From NCBI GenBank assembly GCA_022605405.1, contig JABYQQ010000005.1:372001-436000 (forward strand): a DNA stretch of 64,000 nt, given 5' to 3'. The notes beneath the pieces are model-generated. The model worked only from the letters and a program-made list of their open reading frames with translations, searched no databases and was not told the origin of the DNA. Below are positions 49,010 through 60,573 of this stretch, piece after piece (position 1 is the first letter of the stretch; each line of letters opens with the position of its first letter). This DNA comes from Earliella scabrosa (Eukaryota; Basidiomycota; Agaricomycetes; Polyporales; Polyporaceae). Both the position numbers and the translations under genes were made by a program.

Positions 49010-51117
49010 TCAGTGTGCGTGCGCAGACGGCTTCCACTCCGCCAGCCAGCCCGCGATCGACTTGAGGGCCTGCTGCTGCACCGCCTTGACCGTCGCGTCC
49101 GCGTTCGCGTTCGTCGTCGACAGGTCCGAGCAGTGGAACCCGTCCGACACAGCGAGCGGCTGGTCCGGCGTGCTCGGGAAGTGCGTCCCGCTCGCCGCTT
49201 TGGTCGCCTCCCTCCACGGGTCGCCTGCGCGTCCAGCGTCAGCACGAGCGTCATATCGTCGATCGAAAGGAGACAGGAGGACAAAGAAAGGAACGTACGC
49301 ATCCCGTTCGCGAAGAAGAGGTGCTTCTCCTGCACGAACCACCCATGATACGCCTTGTTCGTCGCCGCGACGTTCGGGACCGGCAGCCGCTTGCCCAGGT
49401 GCGCGAACGCCTCCGGGAACATGTACTTGCACTGCCGCTCGTCGTACGCCGGCTGCACCAGCCGCGTCACGATCGTCGGCCGGCCCAGCGGCGCGCCTTC
49501 CTGGAAGAAGCCGACCTCGTTGCACCTGCAGATGACGTGAGGGTGAGTGCGCGCGGACGCGGGGAACCCGGGAGGAGACGTACACGATCCAGAACCAGGA
49601 GCGCCAGGAGTTGTCGACGGAAGTGTCTGTCCAGATGTCTTGGGTCGGGTCGTACGAGCCCAAGCACGTCCTGCGCTCTCGTGATTCAGCTTCACTCTCA
49701 GTGCTCCGCGGAGGAGGGGACTCACACGGCATCAAGGTCGTCGCAAACTGTAGAAACGGAGTCAGTGAGCAGGAGTGGGTATGCGGCGCGGAGACTCTGA
49801 GCACGTACGCAATGGGTAGTACGTCTCGGTCCAGTACGTGGCCCAAGCCTGGAGCGCATGGTCGAGCCCCCATCCCCTCGGCCCCGCGCTCACCCCGTTC
49901 TTGACCTCGAGCGCGTCGCAGAACTCGAAGAACGTCCCGCCGCCCGAAGACGGGGAGAGACTCTGCCACTCCCACAAGTTGTTGCGGACTTGCAAAGACA
50001 ACTTGAAGTCAGCCTCGACACGCATACAACCGATCGCAGGAGACTCACGCGCGCCGGCCGCGTCGTCGAGGTGGTCCGCGAGCGCGGTCATGTTGAACAT
50101 CTTGAGGATCCGCGCCGTCTCCCTCTTGTTCTTCGAGATGAACGTCTTGTCGATGTGCGCGATCGCCGCCTGCACGTCTGAAGAGCAGTTCTTCGGCATG
50201 TGCTCGAGCACGGGTGTGAAGTAGCCCCAGAAGTCGCTTCGGCGCGAGACACGATGGCGTCAGCATAGAGCGGGGACGGGGAGCCAGTTGCGGACGTACA
50301 TGATGCTCTCGACGACGCCAGACGAGGCATATCCGGCCTGGAATAAGTTCGGCTTGCTGCAGAAATCCAGAACAAACACTCTTCAGCACACGTCCCACAC
50401 GCCGCGCACAGTGCAATCCGAACGCACTTGACCATCGCGAAGCTCGTGAGCGCGCCCGAGTAGCTGCCGCCAATGAGGACCCACGGCGCCTGCCCAGGCT
50501 TGACCGAGTCGCCGTCAGGCTGGGGTAGCTTCACGTTCTTTGCAAAGTACTCGAGGTCGTCGATCGCCTGCTGGATCGTGTGGAAGCGCATGCTCGCGGA
50601 CGAGAGGTCGTCGAACGGGTTCGAGAGTCCGTAGTACCGGTGCTCCAGCACAATCGTCGTGCCGCTCTGGGCCTGGGCGAGCTGCCCGTTAATCGTGCGG
50701 TTCGTCAGGTAGCCGGTGTACGCTGCGAGGACGGCGCGGTGAGCTTTCGAGCAGCGCACGCGAGGGGGTGGACGTACGAGCTGCGTTGGCCTCTCCAGGC
50801 GTCATGAGAATGATGGGTCCGCCTGGCTCATACCATTCATACGTGTGCCAGTAGCGCTGCTGGAACGTGCCGAGCGAGGGATTGTTATGGTCGATCAGCT
50901 GGTCAAAGTAGTACGTCGTGGTGTAAGGCGGGAGCACGGTCCCATTCCGGCTCGTCACCGGCGTCGCGACGAGGCCCGCGGGCATGGGCACGATGGGCAC
51001 CGTCGGGCGGGGCGGGACGTTGGCGTGCACGCGTCCATCGCGCGTCTTGGCCGCGACGGGCGTCGCGGAGAGGAGGAGCGCAGTGACTGCGCACGCGACC
51101 TTCAGAAGTCCGAGCAT
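49010..51117 (-). CDS. secreted serine carboxypeptidase, peptidase family S28 (copy 2)
   Basis: Complete S28 copy. Start MLGLLKVACAVTALLLSATP (signal peptide), then TRNGTVLPP-like N-terminus, YFDQLIDHNNPSLGTFQQRY, EHRYYGLSNPFDDLSSASMR, WVLIGGSYSGALTSF (nucleophile Ser), EHMPKNCSSDVQAAIAHIDK, WGLDHALQAWATYWTETYYP. The 22-base microexon (49747-49726) supplies CDDLDA, followed by CLGSYDPTQDIWTDTSVDNS, CNEVGFFQEGAPLGRP, AGDPWREATKA (Asp) and SDGFHCSDL (His), ending KPSAHAH-stop. The nucleophile motif is GGSYSG where copies 1 and 3 have GGSYAG. All presumed triad residues present and exons stay open. Confidence 0.92.
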
Positions 51118-51297
51118 CCTTTTAGGCTTTCAATGACGCGTTTTTGGTGCAGGCTGATGCCGTCGCTAGGGTTCGGAAAGCCTGGGAGGCGGCGAAGGTC
51201 GACCTGTCGGTGTCCTCTGCGACCAGAGCGGGTTCACTGGAGGCTGGGAGCGGAAGGCTGCTTCGACGTGGGCGAAAAGGCCGGCTGGGTGTCGCGT

Positions 51298-51304
51298 CTT
51301 ATAT
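51298..51304 (-). promoter_or_regulatory. TATA box of S28 copy 2
   Basis: ATATAAG in GCCATATAAGACGCG on the minus strand, about 185 bases upstream of the start; the same context is found upstream of copy 3. Confidence 0.55.
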
Positions 51305-51719
51305 GGCGGCATATCTGGCCACCGGGAGGGTGGATGCGCGCGGACGGGTGGAGGCCGCGGCGAGTATGTATCTGCCAGCGCATCAGCCCTGGGACTGATA
51401 GAGCACTTACTGTATGTGTCCCTAGACATATGCATTTGATGCGATAGCGGAGTGGGACCGCGACCCGCTGGTGCACGGGGACGACGGCCCATCTGCGCGA
51501 CGCTTCTCTGTCAACGCGGCCGTCACCTGCGCGTGTCCACATGGTCCCCAGCCCGCTCGTCTTCCATTGCCATAAGCCCTTCGCGAGTGCGCTATCAGCA
51601 GCAAGGCCGCCTTCCATGTCTCCGTTGTTCTTGCGACGAGACAATGTTCGGGAGCGGCCTTTTGCCAGGCAGTGCTGTTCCTCCATCATTGCCGGCGGCG
51701 AGTGTCTCGTGGCGGGTTA

Positions 51720-52960
51720 AGTATTGGGCAGCTACGCGAGAGACGACTCAGCGGGGATATCGAGGCCCGAGAGAACAAGAGCGCACTGCGGAAGCGTTGG
51801 CAGATAGAAGACATCCAGGAATAACGCAACGCGTACGTGCTGATGGAACCAGCTCTGGCGGAGAAACGTACAGCATCATCACGGGCGCTCATGCGGACTT
51901 TGCGGACAGCGGGCGCGTAACGCGTTTGTGTATCGTCAAGTTCCAGATCAGGATGAACGCCTCCTGCTTGACGCCTCCAACGTAGCATCCCTGTCGGCTA
52001 TCCATGCTGTCAGCTCGCAAGTACAAGGATGCGGTCAGCGCAAGGCAGATGCTCGAGACACCCTGACAGCCAATTGAGCCGATCTCGTCGGAAACTCGAT
52101 GGACAAACACGCCCCCCCCCCCCCCCGACGGAGAAAGGGCGACTCGGCGATACAAGCAAGAGCATGAAGACGGCGGAGTCATGTTATGCTCGCCGGGATA
52201 TCTCGCGCCACAACGGTCCGCCAGGAAGCATTCCTCTCCCACTATCGGCATTCCGAACGGTGGGGCGCGATAAGTGAGAAGTTGGGCGTGCATGCTATAG
52301 CGCTAGCAGTGGCCGTAAGTGGCACAAATCGTCCCCTGCAGGGCGCCCTGCGACAGTGACTCATGCCTGCTGGACCTAGCCACCATGATTGGACAAGAAC
52401 GGTGTCTGCCAGGACAACATGAATCCAACGCGGCCTGTGGGTGCTTACCTTGTCACCTGGCCCGGGGACCTGGGCGACCTGCGAATTGATGGGTTCCATG
52501 TGTGCTCACCAATACACTTGTGAATTCACTCCCATCATCATGTCCGCATGCGAGTTCCCCAGCATCAAGTCCGATTTCCGACACTTACAGCAAGGCAATC
52601 GCCCGTCGCCCCGCCCGGCACGGCCGCGTGTGTTCCGCATGGGCTTGTTGGATCTTGTGTGCGCCCTCGCCTATCACTCGCCGCGCGTAGTAGGTGTAAG
52701 CTAATTGGACCGTGGATGATGTCAGAAGGAAGAAAGAAAGTGGGACTCCAGGAGAAAGACCGTAGCAGGATTCGGCCGATTTGTCACCGCAGCAGCCGTA
52801 CGAGGCGGACGATGGTGGCGAGTTAAAGGAGTCTGGGCGGATGTTGTGAGGAGCAAGGAACAGAACATGGGCCAATGAACAAACCACTTACCTTACTTCA
52901 GTACGTCCTTTGTGACGTTGGTGGCGATACAAGGCGTTCAGATTAAAAGACTAGATCGCA
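51720..52960 (+). repeat. duplicated non-coding spacer R3
   Basis: Homologous to R1 and especially to R4. Shared blocks: CTGGCGGAGAAACGTACAGC near 51854, AGAGCATGAAGACGGCG near 52161, GTGTGTTCCGCATGGGCTTG near 52627 and the end block CTTTGTG.CGTTGGTGGCG near 52908 running to AAAAGACTAGATCG. It then joins the DUF6533 fragment directly. Confidence 0.75.
52112..52126 (+). repeat. C homopolymer, 15 bases
   Basis: Run of 15 C inside R3, where the matching place in R4 (near 56310) has only CCCC before ACAGACGGAG. An expanded mononucleotide tract; its exact length may be unreliable. Confidence 0.8.
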
Positions 52961-52974
52961 GCAGTGGTCCGGCG

Positions 52975-53299
52975 ACTTTTTCAGACCCGTGAGTCGTGTT
53001 TTGAGTCGTGTTGAACATCAATTTTGCCGTCGCGACTCAATACCTTCGACAGTCTGACGGCCATTCTCGTATCGCGGTTTCTCATCGACCTCCAAGAAGC
53101 CAACAATGTCATGATGCATCAAAGCTCTCTCTCTTCCATGCCCGGTTTAGTCTTCAACAGATTCACAGGCTCGCTCGGAGCCCCTCTGCCTGCTCCGAAT
53201 CTTGCATTCGAGCACGCTTGTGTTCATGAGAACCAGGAGCAGCCACAGGAACGCGATGGCGGTGAGGCTGCTGCTGCTGCCACCTTGCAGGCCGAGTAG
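52975..53299 (+). pseudogene. DUF6533 fragment F: last exon only
   Basis: Begins at the end of the penultimate exon (cagacccGTGAGT, as in gene E near 48560), continues through the last intron and contains the complete last exon: LTAILVSRFLIDLQEANNVM, MHQSSLSSMPGLVFNRFTGS, ending AAATLQAE-stop. The start codon, DUF6533 domain and all other helices are missing; spacer R3 is joined directly to it. Located 193 bases tail-to-tail from S28 copy 3, as the full genes are. Confidence 0.9.
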
Positions 53300-53491
53300 T
53301 TCCGATAGAGCATTGTTTCCATTGCTTGACTGCCCACCGGCACGATGCCGCCTAGTACGTGACAACGTTTGTGTGCATCCCTCCAAGTCATCCCTTCTCG
53401 TTGATCTAGTGCTACCTATACGTATGAGCGGAAAGCTGACTCCATACCCGTACCTATGCACCGCACCACTGGCAACTGCAACTCCGACTGA

Positions 53492-55698
53492 TCACTGTGC
53501 GTGCGCACCAGACGGCTTCCACTCCGCCAGCCAGCCCGCGATCGACGTGAGGGCCTGCTGCTGCACCGCCTTAACCGTCGCGTCCGCGTTCCCGTGCGCC
53601 GTCGACAGGTCCGAGCAGTGGTACCCGTCCGACACGGCGAGCGGCTGGTCCGGCGTGCTCGGGAAGTTCGTCCCGCTCGCGGCCTTCGTCGCCTCCCGCC
53701 ACGGGTCGCCTGCGCGTCCAACGTCAGCACGCGGGTCATATCGAAAGGAGACAGGAGGATAGAGAAAGGAACGCACGTATCCCGTTCGCGAAGAAGAGGT
53801 GCTTCTCCTGCACGAACCAGCCGTGGTACGCCTTGTTCGTCGCCGCGACGTCCGGGACCGGCAGCTGTTCGCCCAGGTGCTCGAACGCCTCCGGGAACAT
53901 GTACTTGCACAGCCGCTCGTGGTACGCCGCCTCCAACAGCCGCGTCGCGATCGTCGGCTGGCCCAGCGGCGCGCCCGATTGGAAGAAGCCGACCTCGTTG
54001 CACCTGCAGATGACGTGAGGGTGAGCGCACACGGACGGGGTGCGGGCGATTGTGCTAGGGGGAGGGGGGGGAGACGTACACGATCCAGTACCACGAGCGC
54101 CAGGAGTTGTCGACGGAGGGGTCGGTCCAGAAGTCTTGGTCGTACGTGCCCAAGCACGTCCTGCGCTTTCATGATCAGCTTCACTGCGCCTCAATGGCAA
54201 AGGCCCGCGGCGGCATAGTAGACTCACGCGGCATCAACGTCGTCGCACACTGCAGAGGTGAAGTCAGTGAATAGGAGTGGGGAATGCGGCACGCAGATTC
54301 TGAGCACGTACGTCGAGGGTAGTAGGTCTCAGTCCAGTACGTGGCCCAAGCCTGGAGCGCATGGTCGAGCCCCCATCCCTCCGGCCCCGCGCTCACGCCG
54401 TTCTTGACCTCGAGCGCGTCGCAGAACTCGAAGAACGTCCCGCCGCCCGAGGACGGCGTGAGATTCTGCCACTCCCACAGAATGTTGCGCACTGCGCCCA
54501 AGTCAGCCTCGACACGCGTATGTACAACCCAGCGCAGGAGACTCACGCGCGCCGACTACGTCGTCGAGGTGGTCCGCGAGCGTGGTCATGTCGAACATCT
54601 GGAGGATCCGGGCCGTCTCTTTCTCGTCCTTGGACATGAACGCCTTGTCGATGTGTGCGATGGCCGCCTGCACGTCCGCGGAGCAGTTCTTCGGCATGTG
54701 CTCCATGATGGGCGTGAAGTAGCCCCAGAAGTCGCTTCGCCGCGAGACGCGATGAAGTCAGCAAAGAGCGGGGACGGGGAGCCAGGTCACGGACGTACAG
54801 GATGCTCTCGACAACGCCCGACGAGGAGTACGCGGCCTGGAACAAGTTCGGCTTGCTGCAATCGAGAAGAACTGCTCGTCAGCGTGTATCCCACACAGCG
54901 CACGGTTTGGCCCAAACGCACTTGACCATCGTGAAGCTCGTGAGCGCGCCCGCGTAGCTGCCGCCAATGAGGACCCACGGCGCCTGCCCGGGTGCGACCG
55001 AGTCGCCGTCGGGCTGCGGGAGCTTCACGTTCTTCGCAAAGTACTCGAGGTCGTCGATCGCCTGCTGGATCGTGTGGAAGCGCATGCTCGCGGACGAGAG
55101 GTCGTCGAACGGGTTCGAGAGTCCGAAGTAACGGTGCTCGAGCAGGATCGTCGTGCCGCTCTGCGCCTGTGCGAGCTGCCCGTTGAGCGTGCGGTTTGTC
55201 AGGTAGGCGGTGTACGCTAGTCGGTCGGCACGATGAGCTTTGAAGCAGCGCGCGGGAGCGGTGCGGGTGTGGACGTACGAGCAGCGTTTGTCTCTCCGGG
55301 CGTCATGAGGACGATGGGTCCGCCTGTTCGACGCACAGTGGTTGTCAGTTTGTTGCACACGAGCTCCCACTTTTGCCGCGCGTGCTCGTAGACCCACCTC
55401 GTTCGTACCATTCGTACGTGTGCCAGTAGCGCTGCTTGAACGTGCCGAGCGAAGGGTTGTTGTGGTCGATCAGCTGGTCAAAGTAGTACGTCGTGTCGTA
55501 CGGCGGAAGGACCGTCCCATTCCGGCTCGTGACTGGGGTCGCGGCGAAGGCCTTGAGCTGGGGCACGTCCTCGATGGGAAGCAACGGGCGGGGTGGGAGA
55601 TTGGGGTGCAGGCGTCCGTCGCGCGTCTTGGCCTCGACGTGCGACGCAGAGAGGAGCAGTGCAGCAGCCGGCCACGCGATCTTCAGAAGTCCGAGCAT
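53492..55698 (-). CDS. secreted serine carboxypeptidase, peptidase family S28 (copy 3)
   Basis: Third complete S28 gene. Start MLGLLKIAWPAAALLLSASH (signal peptide), YFDQLIDHNNPSLGTFKQRY, EHRYFGLSNPFDDLSSASMR (Phe where the others have Tyr), WVLIGGSYAGALTSF (nucleophile Ser), NLFQAAYSSSGVVESI, EHMPKNCSADVQAAIAHIDK, WGLDHALQAWATYWTETYYP, microexon at 54249-54228 (CDDVDA), CNEVGFFQSGAPLGQP, AGDPWREATKA (Asp) and SDGYHCSDL (His), ending PSGAHAQ-stop. An intron near 54050-54075 has a G-rich run. All presumed triad residues are present. Its promoter is about 80 bases shorter between TATA and ATG than in copies 1 and 2. Confidence 0.92.
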
Positions 55699-55797
55699 GT
55701 TGGACGCTTTTAGGCTTGCAATGTCGCGTTTTCGGTGCGGGCTGATGCGGTCGGAGGCTGCTTCGATGTGGGCGAAAAGGCCGGCCGAGTGTCGAGT

Positions 55798-55804
55798 CTT
55801 ATAT
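55798..55804 (-). promoter_or_regulatory. TATA box of S28 copy 3
   Basis: ATATAAG in GCCATATAAGACTCG on the minus strand, about 103 bases upstream of the start at 55698; matches copy 2 base for base over its core. Confidence 0.55.
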
Positions 55805-56039
55805 GGCGGCATATCTGGCCATCGGGAGGGTGGATGCGCTGACGGGTGGAGGCCGCAACGAGTATGTGTCTGCTAGGCCTGGGATCGACAGCGCAGTTAC
55901 TGTATGGGTCCCTAGACATAGGCGGGCCATCCGCGCGACGCTTCTCTGTGAACGCAGCAGCAGCTGCGCGTGTCCACATGGGCCCCAGCTCGCTCGTCTT
56001 CCATTGCCATTGCCATTAAGACATATGCGAGAGACCAAG

Positions 56040-57375
56040 CTGGCGGGAAATCGAGGCCCGAGAGAACAAAAGCGCACTGCGGCGGCGTTAGCAGATCGTA
56101 CGTGCTGATGCTGGCTGAGAAACGTACGGCATGGCACGGGTGCTCTTTCGGACTTTGCGGACACCGGGCGCGTTTGCGTGCAGATCAGGATGAACGCCTA
56201 CGCCTATAACGTAGCATCCCCATGTCGGCTATCCAGGCTGTCAGCTCGCAAGTACAGGAATAAGGGATGCGGTGCTCGAAGCCGATCTCGTCGGAGTCTC
56301 GATGGACAAATACGCCCCACAGACGGAGAAAAGGCGATACAACCAAGAGCATGAAGACGGCGCAGTCATGTTATGCTCTCCGGGATATCTCGCGCCACGA
56401 CGGCCCGCTAGGAAGCATTCATCTCTCCCCATCGGCATTCCGAACGGTGGGGCGCGATATAGTCTCCCCTAGGCAGACGATTGGGCGGACCTACTGACGT
56501 GAGGGATAGACGGTCAGTGCATGCCAGCAGTGGCCATGGGTGGCCATATAGATGGTTCCCTGGGGCCAGCAGGGCTAGCAACACACCCTGTGGTGACTTA
56601 TTGCTGGACCTATGTAGCCACCATGATAGGACAAGGACGGTGTCCGCTGGGACGCTAGGAATTCAGCCTGTGGGTACGTAGATGTCACCTGGCGCGACCT
56701 GCGAAGTGATGGAGTCCATGTGTGCTCGCCAAATACACTCGTGAACTCACTCTCATCATACTTGCTTGATACCGGCACGCCGACCGCCGCGTGTGTTCCG
56801 CATGGGCTTGTTGGATCTTGTGTGAGCCCTCGCCTATCACTCGCCGCGCGTGGTAGGTGTAAGTTGGGTGGACCGTGGATGATGAGGAAGAAAGAAAGGA
56901 AGTGGGAAGGAAAAACCGTAGCATATTCCGGCCGATTTGTCACCGCAGCAGCGGTACGAGGCGGACGACGGTGGCGAGTTGACGGAGTCTGGCACTGCAA
57001 AGATCACGTTAGCAAGCTCACAAGAATCGGATAAGCAAAAGTAAAAGTTTCACGATCGCAGATAAGCCTCTTAAACCTGCCATGAAAGGCTTCCGATACC
57101 TTTTCAGCGCAGGTTAATCAGGCTTACCTGATTGTCTAAACCTAACCCTGCGCAGCTACTGAAACTGAGCAAGCTCACCGTTTCTCGGGTGGAGGGAAGG
57201 ATGCGTCCGTTGGAGTGTGTGGGCGGATGTGGACCTGTGTGCTTTGTCAGGAGCAGGGAACAAAACGTGACCCGATGGACAAACCACTTACCTTGCTTCA
57301 GTCTCTCCTTTGTGGCGTTGGTGGCGGTGTTCAGGTCCATACATGGCATTGAGATTATGTAAAAGACTAGATCGT
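56040..57375 (+). repeat. duplicated non-coding spacer R4
   Basis: Last copy of the spacer, close to R3 through most of its length, ending with the GTAAAAGACTAGATCG block. No DUF6533 sequence follows; the spacer abuts the 3' flank of the coiled-coil gene, so the amplified locus ends here. The stretch 57005-57180 has no counterpart that I noticed in R3. Confidence 0.7.
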
Positions 57376-57648
57376 AAGTAGTACTCGAGCACCACGTCGA
57401 CAAGCAGCAACGAGATATAGCAGAGCAGCATGGAGAACCGTGACAGACGACCGGCAGGTAGTACGTCTACAAGTACAATAACCTAACAGCAACCTCAGCA
57501 CAGCGCTCGAGCAAATTCCAAGAAAAGTCTGGCTCTCGTACATACGCATACAAACAGCACAGCACCCCGTTCGGGACCCACCACCATCCGAGTTCGCAAC
57601 GGTTGGAAACCTCAACCACACTCAACGCGCGACAAGCCAGCCGCAGCC

Positions 57649-60573
57649 TCAGCTGCGCAAGCTCGCAAACGACATCGACGGCGAGCCCGCGCCCATCCTC
57701 CGCACCCGCGCCGAGTTCGCCCGCGTGTTCGCCATCGTCCCCGGCGACTGCACGCTCGACAGATCCTCCGAGCTCGCCAAGAACGCCGGGTCCACATACG
57801 CCCCCGGGTCGTACGCCTGGTACCCCGACTTGCGCGACCCCTCGCTGTTCACCGACCCCGCCGACGGCACCCGCCGCAGCCCCCCTTCCACCCCCAGCCC
57901 AGAAGAGAGCGGCCGGCTCGCCATCGCCGGCGTCGACCCCGCGTGCATGCTCAGGCTCCGTTGATGCGCCGATCCCGGCCGCGCGTACTCGGGCTGCAGC
58001 GACTGCTGGCTCGACGCCCGCGACGGCGAGCGCAGCACGCTCGGCACGCGGGGCGACGGCGCCGCGTACGTGACTGGGGTCGTCGGCCGCTCCCCCATGC
58101 CCATGCCCATCGCCGAGGGCGGACGGCCGGGCGTGCGCGGCCGACTGGTGTACTCGCCTGTGTGGCTGTAGTCTGCGGACGCGGCGCGGGACTTTGGCCT
58201 GCCGTGCTGGCCCGCGGAGGACGAGGAGGGCGCGTACGGGTACGCGGGGTAGCCGCGGGTCGGGTCTGGGGTGTGCCTGGGAGAGGACGACGCGATCGGG
58301 GTGTGGGCAGGTGCGGGTGGGGGGACGCCGTAATATGGGGTTGCGGACGAGGTTGGGTTCCCGAACGCGTAGGGATGGGTGCCACTGGGGTAGCCCCTTG
58401 ATGGCGGCCGGTCCGGGGCGGGTGCGGTCGAGTGAATGGGGACGGGCTGCTGTTGCGAAGGAGGGAGGAATTGGCGCGAGGTCCGCGGGGAGAGCATGTC
58501 CTCGTGCATCGAGGTGGGTGAGAGGATGTTGGAGCCCGGTCCAGACTGCGGGAACGTCAGGGTTAGTACGCGAAGGCGTTTGACGCAACGCATGACGTGG
58601 GTCAATGGTGTGAAGATCGTGAACGTACCGGAGGTTCAATCTGGATGCTGATTGGTGTTGAAGATGCGGTTCGACGGTGCGTCGCTGAACTAGATCCTGC
58701 GCCAAGATGCGAGCGGCCGTCCGAAGGCGGAGATTGTACGGAGCGCGAACGGCGGTGAGATGGAGAGGGGTTTCCAGGAGCAGGTGTCGCAGGATTCGAG
58801 GGTCCGCCTAGCGGGGATGGGCTAGTAACTCGGGAAGACCGCTGTGGTGTATACAACCTTTCACGTGAAGACGACGGATGGCTCTGCACGAAGGTTTGAG
58901 AACATAACCCATGACAGAAATGCGCGTGCAGTTGCTTACCTGGGTCGCCGAAGATCGCCGCCACTGCTCGACCTGGTCTGGGTCAGAATACCTGGGCTCG
59001 TCCGTCATTCGCTGACTAGTGTTTCTACTACGAGGACGAGTCCTTGGAATCTCTTGTCCATAATCATCCACAGATGCACGGTCATCTGGGACCGGGAACG
59101 TGACGGGCTCGGGCAGAACAGAACTCCTCATTCGACTGGAGGCACCAGGGCTGAACTCCATGGAGCTGGAGACCTCGGGAATGGCACTCAGCCCTGAACT
59201 TCGGTCACGAAGACCTCGTGTGGCCGTCTTCGGAGAAGCCACGAGATCAAACTGAGATATGGTGGTGGAAGGGAGCGAATCTGCGAAAGAACGCGGCGAG
59301 CGAGTGTACGCGTAATCACGGGGGTTGACCGGCGGGACGGTCGCAGATCGAGGGTCCTCAGAATTTGTAACCGTGCTGGGACGGATGCTCGACATGGATG
59401 TGAGGTGGTGCAGTTCGTGAGGTGGCGGCATCGAGATGACTTGGTCCGCACCCATCGAAGGTATGTAGCCATCGGGAGGGATAGCGTAATCCCCGTGCTG
59501 AGGAGACGCAGGCGCGTTACGAACAGGCGTAGGTCGAATGTATCGGATGGGCTCCTCTTGCGACGTGGGCCACCCACTCCCCGCTTGCGAAGCAGAATCC
59601 AAAGGTGCGGACCGGAAGGTGGATGGTGTCGCCATCATCTCTCTGAATCGCGACCCTTGAGCACCCGCGCCATATGGATCGTCTTCGGCGGCCTCAGCCA
59701 ACGGCATGCCACCAGTGGGCCCAGGAGTGGACAAGTTCATCATCGAGAAGCCATCCAGGGGATCGGTGCGGTCTCCGGGACGAGACGGGGCAGTGGTCTC
59801 TTCACCAACCAGAGCGCTCAGCGGAGGTACACCAGCAGGAGGAACGTCAAACATCTGCCCTTCGAGGCCCGGCCCACGAGCTTGCTGGTATCCTCGTCTC
59901 AGACCCTCCTGGTATCCCTCCTTGCGGCCCTCCTCGCGCGCCTTCATCATGAGCTGCTCCTCCTTGAGCCTCCGCGCGGTTGAACGCGCCCTCGCCGCGG
60001 CCGCCTCCGCGCTGTCCCGCTGCGCCTCGATGTCCTTGAGGAGGTCCGAGCCGCGGAGGATCTCCCGCTGCGCGTTGTCGAGCTGGACCTTGTACATCCG
60101 GAGCTCGGCGTGCACGCGCTCGACCTCCTGCTGTGCGCTCACCCGCGCCTCGTTCACGATTTTGAACCGCTGTGCGACTTCGAGGGCGCGCCGCTCCGCC
60201 TCCTGCGCGCGGCGGGTCTCGCCGTCGAGCCGCTCGAGCGCCGCGCGGAGGACCTTGCGCAGCTGCCGCGTCTCGGTGCCTTCGTCGACGAGCGACCGGA
60301 AGAAGTCGCGGTGGGTGAGGCTGCGGCGGCGATGTCTCCGATCGTCGAGGCTATGGCCTGCGCCGGAGACGAGGGAGAGCTGGGAGTTGCGGGGATCGAG
60401 GGTTTGGATGAGATCGTCTGGTTCTTCGAGAGGCGTCCTCTCGTGTTCGCTGTCTGAGATGTCTTCATGGAGCGGTGACCTGTGGCGAGTTGGGAATGTG
60501 CTTCCTGTGAACACAAACTGAGCACTTACTCGTCGGAACTGTTCGAGAGTCGGAAGTGCACTTGGTCGGCCAT
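57649..60573 (-). CDS. coiled-coil protein of unknown function
   Basis: I do not recognise a named family. The ATG at 60571-60573 opens MADQVHFRLSNSSDE, and a 50-base intron joins it in frame to SPLHEDISDSEHERTPLEEP (acidic). The large second exon has a coiled coil of about 150 residues (HRDFFRSLVDEGTETRQLRK, VERVHAELRMYKVQLDNAQR, EAAAARARSTARRLKEEQLM), then long Pro/Ser/Gly-rich disordered sequence. A third exon (RSSRVTSPSPLGG...IQIEPP) and a last exon (SGPGSNILSPTSMHEDMLSP) are also low-complexity and end MSFASLRS-stop. It could be a cytoskeletal or scaffold protein; that is only inferred from composition. Divergent from COQ10. Confidence 0.75.

Noticed and set aside
38164..57375. Idea that the right-hand array is a secondary-metabolite gene cluster.
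   Set aside because: No synthase, P450, transporter or transcription factor is present; only peptidases, DUF6533 proteins and remnants.
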